Positions 46,530 to 54,216 of a stretch of 64,000 nucleotides of DNA are shown piece by piece (position 1 is the first letter of the stretch; every line of letters begins with the position of its first letter). This DNA comes from Linnemannia schmuckeri. Taxonomy: Eukaryota > Mortierellomycota > Mortierellomycetes > Mortierellales > Mortierellaceae. Under the pieces are notes generated by a model. That model had not been told where the DNA came from and did not search any database. It saw only the letters and a program-made list of their open reading frames with translations. The stretch covers positions 4,650,001-4,714,000 of the forward strand of contig JANATG010000002.1 of assembly GCA_029449235.1 (NCBI GenBank), written 5' to 3'. Position numbers and translations under genes: made by a program.

Positions 46530-49360
46530 ATGTGGAAAACGTAGGACCGGGCCCTATTTACTCTCCCTTCCCTTCCTTTGAGAATGGCGACGACTGACAA
46601 CGACTGACCACGACTGGCTTCCTGGAAATCTGTCTCTTCCTCGCTCGCGTACTCTCGAACATCTACTAATGAGAATTAACCCTGCTGCTCCTGGCTGGAT
46701 CAAACGAATGGCCGACTTTCGGAAACAAAAAATAGTGTTGCCAAGGAAGAGAAACGAATCAGGGAACTTGCCGAAAGTGCTCGTCGACGCGCTCAACGAA
46801 GAAAGGCCTTTTATGACTCTAGGGTAATTGAATATTTGCATCTGAATTGCTTTTCTTTATTGTTTTGTTTAAAGGGACATCTAACCTATCATTTGGTACC
46901 CGTTGTCCAACCAGCTGGGTGACCCAACACAGCTCTTAAGAGTATCGGGAACCGCCACACGTCTTGGTAAGGATTCCTGACGAGACATATGCATTGGATC
47001 CCCAATTGACATGGATGCGAACGCGACACTGATCTGGTTATCTCTCCTGATTTATAGTTGCTAATTTAGAGAGCTACACTTTCCACGAGGACCCTTCAAG
47101 CTTGTAAAGTTTGCGAGAATGCACATGGATATCTGGTGTCTACGAGACCTAGGTTGCCGTAGATCATACTGATAATCTCAACTGATATCTGTTTTAGGAT
47201 GCCGTGGGCGGGTGACTCCAACGTTTTAATTGATCGGTTCGACGGGAGGGCATTGCTGGACTTTCTTCCATCGGACCCCGCCTCTGTAGTCGACTCGGGA
47301 CTTAGACCTGATCGAGATGAGGATGGCATTGGAAACGAACTTCGATATGAGCGATGGCATGATCTTGCGGACAAAATCCGTCTTCGCAGTAAGTCACACC
47401 CTTACGTTGTCGGTTGTTGCGCTAGGACCGTAGTGGGTCAGTATAGACTGTTCGCTGACTTCAACAATTGCTTACTATTCTTATAATAGTCACGGAAGAC
47501 CAATGCCTTTTAGACAACGAGGAAGAGTGGAATGATCTGGTCGCGAGACATCATGCGTTGATCGGAAAAGTCTCTGAAAAGTACGCGTCATACACAGAAC
47601 ATTCATGGCGCAGTGGTATAAGGGATCGTGTCATTGGCCAATTATCTCACATCACATCCCCTTTATTATGGCACAATTTTAACTAGGAAGCGTGACAATA
47701 TTGCGGAAGGGACGGCGGCAAGGCCAAGTTTTGCGTTTGACTATGGGACGAACGCTGCACAACCCGACAGTGCAGTTGGACAAGCGCCTGAGAAAGAGCT
47801 CACTGCGCTAGAACAGGAAAACATTTTCGACCATCTTGACGATCTCACATCACGCGACCGCGACTCTCTGGATTCCCTGGGCAAGGAGTTTTACATCAAG
47901 GACTACTACCGAGTACTGCGTATTGCCAAAGAGGAGGAGGATGAGCGTGTCAACCAACTCAAAGTAACAGCAGTGGTAAGTCCATTGCACACACTATGAT
48001 ACGGGAGACTATGACGCATATAGACTACAGGACCTAACCATAATATGTGTGGCTTTGCTGCTTTCCATCTGGATAGAATCTCGAGCGAGCCTTGGCGGGC
48101 AAGAAACCATTGAAGGCATCTGAGATCGAAGGACTTGTGAGCAGTCCTGTCAAGAACCAAGGACGTGGCGGACAAGGCGGTCGGCGTCACAGGAACCGAA
48201 GAAAGCGATCCCATTCCCCATCCTTACAAGGAGGACGACGAACCAGTCCGTCCTACGAACCATACCAAGACAAGTAAGCATTCTCAGTTTATGCTGACGC
48301 TACTAGATGTTCTTTGCATTGTTGCAACTTAATGCTAACACAATGTTGTCTGGAATATGTTTTTTACAGTTCTTCGAGATCGGGATCAGAGTCGCCCTCC
48401 AAAGATAAGGTCGAGTTTATTCAAGAGTTTAAAATTGGATCACCAAGGCAAGATGTTGAATCTAGAGTCGAATACGACTACTATGAAATGGATACGCCAG
48501 CATCATCATTGACTCCAGTCAAGGGCGCAGCTTTACGATCGAGTTCAGCCACTCAAAGTGCTACGGCATCGCGCAACCTATCGCTACCACCCTCCACTCA
48601 AGCAGGACAAGGAGGAATTGATGTTACAAAGATGAGTCTAGCCGAAAAACTCAAGTACCGGATGCGACAGGGCTTGGAGCAATCAGGTAAGGGGATGATA
48701 GCATGTATTGCCATAAGTGCTATCGCACTCTTTTTTTTTTTTTTTTTTTTTTTTCGCCTGTACTACTGGACAAAGGCAATGTGGCTCACATTTAAGATCA
48801 TTTTACTATGCATAAAAATAGCCCGCACAAATGAACTGAGGCAGCAGGCTAAGGATCAAGGGCAGACAGTATTACTTGCAGTACCTAGCATCCATGGCCT
48901 GACAGCAAGTGGCTCTCAACAAGACTATCGACGTTCTCGTCAGCAAGACGAAAAGGAAGGTAGTAGTCATGGCTCGTTGACGAACCGGAAGAGAGGCCGT
49001 AGTCGTAGTCGCAGCCGAAGTCGCAGTCGCGATCGAAGCCCAAGGAGGCGGAACAGGAGTCGCAGCTCAAGTCCAGCTAGGCGGCGCGAGAGAAGGGATC
49101 GGGAACCTCGCTCAGAAAAGAGCATAAGGCGCTCATCACCATCCAGGAAATCGAGAAGTCCATCTCGCAGTCCGTCAAGAGGACATTCTCACTCGTACTC
49201 ACGTAAAAGCAGAAGAGACTATTCTAGATCTCGATCGCGATCTCTTACTCGAGTACAGTCGCGGCGTAGGTCTAGATCCAGATCTCGTTCGCGATCTAGG
49301 TCAAGAGCTCGAGATAATTCAAGGTATGGATCAAGGTTTGATCGCACCTATCGTCGATAA
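46530..49360 (+). CDS. CLASRP / SWAP-type SR-rich splicing regulator
   Basis: Predicted alternative-splicing regulator of about 606 aa. Exons are 46530-46540 (11 nt), 46736-46823, 46915-46966, 47058-47103, 47198-47388, 47490-47580, 47687-47975, 48077-48273, 48370-48686 and 48822-49360; all phases agree. The assembled N-terminus MWKTVAKEEKRIRELAESAR lines up with CLASRP MWHEARK-type starts. RRRAQRRKAFYDSR, YTFHEDPSSLMPWAGDSNVL and IDRFDGRALLDFLP follow (the DRY_EERY/SWAP-N domain). A basic segment (RRHRNRRKRSHSPS) comes next, then SLAEKLKYRMRQGLEQ, and about 120 residues of Arg/Ser dipeptides at the C-terminus, which would be phosphorylated by CLK/SRPK kinases. The intron before the last exon contains a poly(dT) run. 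This is the most intron-dense gene in the window. Confidence 0.87.
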
Positions 49361-49496
49361 CCGCCAATGCTATCTCGCTGGCTCAAAAGAGAAATAAAAA
49401 AAGCTGTGAGACCCAATGCGTGAGTAGGGAAAGCGATCATTGGCATGTGACATGAGAGTCGAAACGGTGTTGTTATCGCCTAATGGAATACTGAAT
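49361..49496. other. 3' flank of the CLASRP gene
   Basis: Contains AATAAA at about 49393-49398, a fitting poly(A) signal. Transposon sequence begins right after it. Confidence 0.5.
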
Positions 49497-50050
49497 TACA
49501 GTGGGTTCCAAAACTGTCCAAATGTTTTCAACTTTTGCCTTTCATTATCTTTTACTCAATAATGGCATGGGCGACCAGATCTTTCTAGACCTTGGTAAAC
49601 TTGTGTGTCATTCTTGCGTCTACTGATGTAATTGAAATAATTGTGACATCATTCATTCTTTTTTTTTTTCTAGAGAGAACTACAGCGGGTCATTTGGACA
49701 GTTTTGTAACCATGGTTTTTATTAGGCTATTAAAATCGTGTGTTGCCGCCTTTCGCCTCAATAACAGCTTGCATCCGTTCAGGCATGCTTCGAATCAAAT
49801 TACGGCAGACCTCCACTGGCGTCTCCTCCTCCCAGATCTTGTTCACTCGTTCCCATAGCTCCAGTATGCCTTCAGGAATGGACCCATGCTCACGAAGCTT
49901 TTTTTTCAAGTGTTGCCACAAATGCTCTATAGGATTGAGGTCTGGCGAATTGGAAGGCCAGGTGAGTAGTCTTCCTATCGCCTCTGTCAATCCGATGGAG
50001 GTGTCACGAGACAAGATCGAGCTAAGGCTTGTTCTTGTGACTTCGCCCAC
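49497..50050 (-). mobile_element. Tc1/mariner-type element remnant with inverted repeats
   Basis: The frame 49730-50050 (minus) encodes the C-terminal 106 residues of a Tc1/IS630-type transposase. WPSNSPDLNPIEHLWQHLKK is the block around the last catalytic acid of the DDE/DDD triad. The earlier catalytic residues and the DNA-binding domain are missing, so it is dead. Just beyond the stop codon, GGTTCCAAAACTGTCCAAATG (49504-49524) and its near-perfect inverse at 49691-49711 form an inverted pair. CAGTGGGTTCCAAAACTG is a typical Tc1 terminal sequence. The end at 50050 has no visible terminal repeat. Confidence 0.75.
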
Positions 50051-50359
50051 CTAACAAGTATAAAAGAACTCTTACATAGTAAATTGATAGTTCTTTACTT
50101 GGTATCGCCAAATATATACATCTACCCCTTTTCTCATACTCAGTTTCCCTAGTCACTGATCGAGGTTCTTTCTATTGTCCTTTTATGCTCCTCGATCTGC
50201 TTTCTTGACAATACCAAGTCATACACCTACAGAACCTTGGATCAACCCTTGTTTGTCTTCTATCTTTATACTTTCGTGATAAAAAAAAAAAAAAAAAAAC
50301 GCTCTTTCACAATAAAAATCAAACCTCATCTTATTCCTTTAAAGCCTTTTCTCCTTTAT
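50051..50359. other. Unassigned sequence between transposon remnants
   Basis: 309 bp with a TATAAAAG-like box at about 50060 and a 20-nt poly(dA) at about 50280-50300. It could be the terminal region of another element. No coding signal is seen. Confidence 0.35.
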
Positions 50360-51222
50360 TAAAGTGCTCCAATCAACTGATCAACCAAAATGCGATTTCG
50401 ACTTGTTTTTTGAAATGCTCATTCGCCAATGTTCCAGTCGGCCCCCAGATTCCTGCCATTCATTCTCTTGATTCGTAACCTCATTCATCACCGCTTGCCT
50501 TTTTTTGCATGGACCGACATTGGATCATCGCCGGAATCGAAATGCCTGAATCTGGTTGATCACTTAATTGGATCGCCATATGTGGCGAATGATTTCCATG
50601 TAAAATTTTACATGGGTTTAGCACGGAAAGATCTGTTTTTTTTAATACCACAAGCTCAATGCGCTTTCTACAGATAAACTGAGAGCAGTTCCATGCAAAG
50701 GAAATCAAGTGGATCTAGAAAATAGGAAACGTACGAAACTGCTGTATCATTTATAGAAGATATCGTTAAAGTATGTTTTGTTACATGGGTCTAGCATGAT
50801 TTCAGACATTGCCATGATATTACACTCTATTTAGAATAACTGGCTTCTTACATTAAAGACCTTTAGATCATACACCATGTCCTGTGCATGGAACTGCTCT
50901 CAGTTTATCTGTAGAAAGCGCATTGAGCTTGTGGTATTAAAAAAAACAGATCTTTCCGTGCTAAACCCATGTAAAATTTTACATGGAAATCATTCGCCAC
51001 ATATGGCGATCCAATTAAGTGATCAGCCAGATTCAGGCATTTCGATTCCGGCGATGATCCAATGTCGGTCCATGCAAAAAAAGGCAAGCGGTGATGAATG
51101 AGGTTACGAATCAAGAGAATGAATGGCAGGAATCTGGGGGCCGACTGGAACATTGGCGAATGAGCATTTCAAAAAACAAGTCGAAATCGCGTTTTGGTTG
51201 ATCAGTTGATTAGAGCACTTTA
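50360..51222. mobile_element. Non-autonomous element made of a long inverted repeat (arms about 338 bp)
   Basis: 50360-50697 and 50885-51222 are near-identical inverse copies, around a central unique region of about 187 bp. The outer ends read AAGTGCTC...GAGCACTT and are each flanked by TA, as for Tc1/mariner-type target sites. Each arm carries an inner palindrome CATGTAAAATTTTACATG. An 82-codon frame present in both arms is mirrored by the repeat and is not a credible gene. The right end abuts a fragment of the chromovirus RT gene. No transposase is present. Confidence 0.8.
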
Positions 51223-51303
51223 TTCCAAAACCAAGGCCGACCATCTGAAACACCTTCGCAGCGTTCTTGCACTCCTACGACAACATGGACTGTACGTCAA
51301 ACT
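51219..51303 (+). pseudogene. 85-bp fragment of chromovirus reverse transcriptase
   Basis: Near-identical (one mismatch seen) to 55716-55800 of the complete chromovirus, coding for the KTKADHLKHLRS part just after YLDD. It is an isolated debris fragment sandwiched between the two inverted-repeat elements. Confidence 0.85.
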
Positions 51304-51368
51304 GTCAGAGTTTTAGTCTGATGACTGGCACATGACCAACGCCACCAACTTCTAGATTCTTCTACAGT

Positions 51369-52244
51369 TGGTCATAAAATATGTCAAATGAAGCGGAATA
51401 TTTTCTTTTTCGTCGCCATTTTCTCTCAAACAATACTCTATCCAGCTGAGACTCTAAGAGACGGAGGGGATGTTAATGCGGTATGTGTTCATAAAAGTGA
51501 GACATCATAAGGGCCAACAAAGAGGAAAGAATCACATTGCAAACATTCCGACTCATCTGACATATTTTGGAAGCAGGGTCAAAACCCATATGATCTTTAC
51601 AAACGTCATATGATAAATTTACATGGGTTTAGTGCGTGGTACGAACTTGTTTTCAATGCCATGCTCCAATGTCTGATCAAATGAAAAACTAAGGGTAGGG
51701 AAGTGAGGCAGACTGGAGGGAAAATGTAGAAAATGTATTAAAGAAGATAGGTAGCAAGAGGTAGCGGTCATAAATTAGGAACAAGGCCTAGAAAGTAGAT
51801 TTTACTATGGATTTTTCACGTTTTTGCAGAATATATTAGATTTTTTTTATTGCCATATTGCAGTACTCATTTACTCTATTTATAACATTTTCCCTTCAGT
51901 CTGCCTCACTTCCCTACCCTTAGTTTTTCATTTGATCAGACATTGGAGCATGGCATTGAAAACAAGTTCGTACCACGCACTAAACCCATGTAAATTTATC
52001 ATATGACGTTTGTAAAGATCATATGGGTTTTGACCCTGCTTCCAAAATATGTCAGATGAGTCGGAATGTTTGCAATGTAATTCTTTCCTCTTTGTTGGCC
52101 CTTATGATGTCTCACTTTTATGAACACATACCGCATTAACATCCCCTCCGTCTCTTAGAGTCTCAGCTGGATAGAGTATTGTTTGAGAGAAAATGGCGAC
52201 GAAAAAGAAAATATTCCGCTTCATTTGACATATTTTGTGACCGA
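51369..52244. mobile_element. Second non-autonomous inverted-repeat element (arms about 358 bp)
   Basis: 51370-51727 and 51885-52242 are inverse copies with few differences, separated by about 157 bp. The ends are GGTCA(T/C)AAAATATGTC. CTACAGT occurs immediately outside both ends (51362-51368 and 52245-52251), a likely 7-bp target duplication. Both arms contain an internal CCCATATGATCTTTAC segment and a GGGTTTAGTGCGTGG segment. It differs in sequence from the element at 50360-51222, but both share the ACATGGGTTTAG(C/T)(A/G)CG motif. No coding capacity. Confidence 0.82.
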
Positions 52245-52251
52245 CTACAGT

Positions 52252-52398
52252 AATGCGCTTTCAATATTGGTCCGATCAGAAATGGGATGCTAAATATGAA
52301 AAAAACGCCAAGAAGGCTGTTCAAAGTACATGGAGGGATCAATATGCGGCCAACACAAGCGAGGATCTCACCCAACCACCTCTGGATACCAGTGACGA
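52252..52398 (+). pseudogene. Short coding-like remnant, possibly hAT transposase C-terminal part
   Basis: The frame reads FQYWSDQKWDAKYEKNAKKA, then VQSTWRDQYA. This resembles the region before the dimerisation domain in fungal hAT-type transposases. It is cut on the left by the inverted-repeat element and on the right by an LTR. The match is from memory of the family style only. Confidence 0.3.
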
Positions 52399-52743
52399 TG
52401 CAACTTTTGTAAGGAGTGAAAGAAAGAGATGTCTTTGTATTTTGGTAATAGTTGTCTATTTATCTAATTAAGGTAATCGGGGTCCAATCGTTGCACCTTC
52501 CCCTTTTAAAAAACGATCCCATGGTCCTTTTTGAATGCGTTGACCAGGTCTTGGCAATTTTCCAGGTTGGCAGCTGGCTCCCATGTCTGATCCTCACGTC
52601 CGTAACCTTTCCAAGCAACGAGGAACTGGTGCTGTCGCCGGTACTTTCTGTATCGTAGAATGGATTCGACCTCGTATTCCTCGGTGCCTTCGACGACGAC
52701 AGGTGGTGGTGGTGCTGGTGTTCGGCGGCCGAATGTAAGTGGT
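52399..52743 (-). mobile_element. Truncated chromovirus (3' LTR plus chromodomain)
   Basis: On the minus strand this is the 3' end of the same family as the complete element. A 97-bp LTR (52399-52495) is preceded by the polypurine tract (52496-52507) and the last roughly 80 codons of pol with the chromodomain (YEVESILRYRKYRRQHQFLV, ending KKDHGIVF; stop at 52506). Similarity to the complete copy stops abruptly at about 52743 (LTFGRRT). The LTR differs from the complete copy at several positions, so it is older. Confidence 0.9.
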
Positions 52744-52905
52744 TGAGCTATAATCACGTGTGTATAGGGGACGAAGAGTACATAAGCACTCTTCGTCCCT
52801 GAATTAAACAGATCCCTCTCTTTGTTTCGTTATTCCATCTTCCCTATTACCTTACTGATAACAACCCTTGGTTATTATTTTCCATTTTTTTTAACGAATT
52901 CACAA
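52744..52905. other. Unassigned sequence with a strong hairpin
   Basis: 162 bp between the truncated and complete chromoviruses. It contains a perfect 12-bp inverted repeat, GGGACGAAGAGT / ACTCTTCGTCCC (52768-52799, loop 8 nt), just after TATAGGGG. A CT-rich stretch follows. It may be the R/U5 part of a different LTR. Confidence 0.4.
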
Positions 52906-52910
52906 CAGGG
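52906..52910. other. Target-site duplication CAGGG, left copy
   Basis: CAGGG directly precedes the 5' LTR and is repeated directly after the 3' LTR (58152-58156). The 5-bp size is standard for Ty3/gypsy integrases. Confidence 0.9.
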
Positions 52911-53008
52911 TGCAACGATTGGACCCCCGATTACCTTAATTAGATAAATAGACAACTATTACCAAAATACAAAGACAACTCTTCCTTCCACTCCTTACAA
53001 AAGTTGCA
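52911..53008 (+). repeat. 5' LTR (98 bp)
   Basis: Starts TGCAACGATTGG and ends AAAAGTTGCA, with perfect 6-bp terminal inverted repeats TGCAAC/GTTGCA. It matches the 3' LTR at 97 of 98 positions by eye. Confidence 0.95.
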
Positions 53009-54192
53009 TGGTAGCAAAGGTTCACAATTCCACCAACAAGACCCCAGAACACTCAGCACAACCCCCAGAACACCCAGCACAAACCCCAGACTCCTCCAGC
53101 TCTCCAGAAACCTCACCTAGCACCTCCTCCATCCCCTCACCCTGTCTTCCACCCATCAACACGTATTTTATCACTGACTTTTTATCAGAACTCACCATCA
53201 TGACCGACGACAACCTCGCCACCATCATTGAACTTGACACAACCTCCAAACCCGCCAAGTACGACGGCACTCGCGATGGCTTCAAATGCCTCGCCTGGCT
53301 GAAAGAGGTGCAACGCTACTTTACCATGAAGAACGTACCCGACAGAAAACGCACCATCCATGCCGTCAACCTCCTCAACCAAACCTCTCTCCTTTGGTGG
53401 GAATCACTTAACATCGACGACACCTGCGAGTACTCCACCTTTACAACCCTGTTCAAGAAGGCATACATGCCTGATGGATTTCTCGAGCAAGTTCGCGGCC
53501 TTCTTCTCAATGCCAAGCTTACCACCAACCTGGCCGAGTACCTTACCCGCATCCGCCTCTACATGAACATCTTGCTCGCGGAAGATCCCACTGGTCGCGT
53601 GTTTCTCGAAGCCACCGTCAGAGTTGTTTTTCTCCAAGGCTGCCCCGACGATCTGAGACAGCTGCTTCAGACCGATCAGGTATCTAACCCCAACAACACC
53701 TTTTTTGATATGTGTTCCAAGGCTGAAGGATTTGACACCATCTATGCTTTTGGCCCCAAAGGAGCCACAAAGGGTATGTTTGCCAAGGCTATGAATAGCA
53801 TGCGCTCTCACACTCCAACCACCAGCTCAAACCCAGCACCCCCAGCTTTTGACCCAATGGCAATGGAAATCGATAACATCAGCCTCGACCCCACCACCCG
53901 CGCCCTTATGGCCTCGGTCCAGTCCCTTACCATTGCCGTCCACGCCATGACAACCCAATTCAACAATCAACAATCCCAACCACGCCTTGCCCGCCTTACC
54001 GACGATGAAAAGAAATATCTGCAGGACAACAACGGATGCTTCAAGTGCCGTCGAATCAACGCCGGACACTACTCTTGGGACTGTGGAAAAAACCGCAACA
54101 CCAACCGCTCATCCAGGGCCCAGACCGTCAACAATATTGCTAACGTGGGCAATCTCCCAACAGACCAGTCGGGAAATGCCCCCAGCAACTAG
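53008..54192 (+). CDS. Gag polyprotein of the complete chromovirus
   Basis: 394 aa if the first ATG is used. That ATG overlaps the last base of the LTR and the primer-binding site; the ATG at about 53200 (MTDDNLATIIELD) is an equally plausible start. The capsid-like region has YDGTRDGFKCLAWLKEVQRY and LLWWESLN, then FLEQVRGLLLNAKL, typical of Ty3/gypsy retrotransposon Gag. Near the end is one zinc knuckle, CFKCRRINAGHYSWDC, with CX2CX6HX4C spacing instead of the standard CX2CX4HX4C. The C-terminal end overlaps the pol frame and carries the frameshift heptamer at 54171. Gag would form the particle that packages the element RNA. Confidence 0.92.
   Translation: MVAKVHNSTNKTPEHSAQPPEHPAQTPDSSSSPETSPSTSSIPSPCLPPINTYFITDFLSELTIMTDDNLATIIELDTTSKPAKYDGTRDGFKCLAWLKEVQRYFTMKNVPDRKRTIHAVNLLNQTSLLWWESLNIDDTCEYSTFTTLFKKAYMPDGFLEQVRGLLLNAKLTTNLAEYLTRIRLYMNILLAEDPTGRVFLEATVRVVFLQGCPDDLRQLLQTDQVSNPNNTFFDMCSKAEGFDTIYAFGPKGATKGMFAKAMNSMRSHTPTTSSNPAPPAFDPMAMEIDNISLDPTTRALMASVQSLTIAVHAMTTQFNNQQSQPRLARLTDDEKKYLQDNNGCFKCRRINAGHYSWDCGKNRNTNRSSRAQTVNNIANVGNLPTDQSGNAPSN
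53009..53020 (+). other. Primer-binding site
   Basis: TGGTAGCAAAGG follows the LTR directly. TGGTAGC is the usual complement of the initiator tRNA-Met 3' end, so tRNA-iMet priming is likely. Confidence 0.7.
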
Positions 54193-54216
54193 GTGCAGTC
54201 CAGGACCCAGTTGCTG
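54171..54216 (+). promoter_or_regulatory. -1 ribosomal frameshift signal between gag and pol
   Basis: In the gag frame the sequence is G GGA AAT, a canonical X XXY YYZ slippery heptamer (54171-54177). After a 5-nt spacer there is a hairpin: CAGCAACT (54183-54190) pairs perfectly with AGTTGCTG (54209-54216). One mismatch and three more pairs (GGT/ACC) lie inside. The gag stop TAG (54190-54192) overlaps the end of the 5' stem. The pol frame is -1 to gag and open from 54144. Confidence 0.85.

Noticed and set aside
47600..47660. TGGCGCAGTGGTA resembles a tRNA A box
   Set aside because: No B box (GGTTCGANTCC) or acceptor stem follows; it lies in an intron of the CLASRP gene.
50429..51153. Two identical 82-codon frames facing each other
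   Set aside because: They are the two arms of one inverted repeat; the frame has no family resemblance and the repeat explains the duplication.
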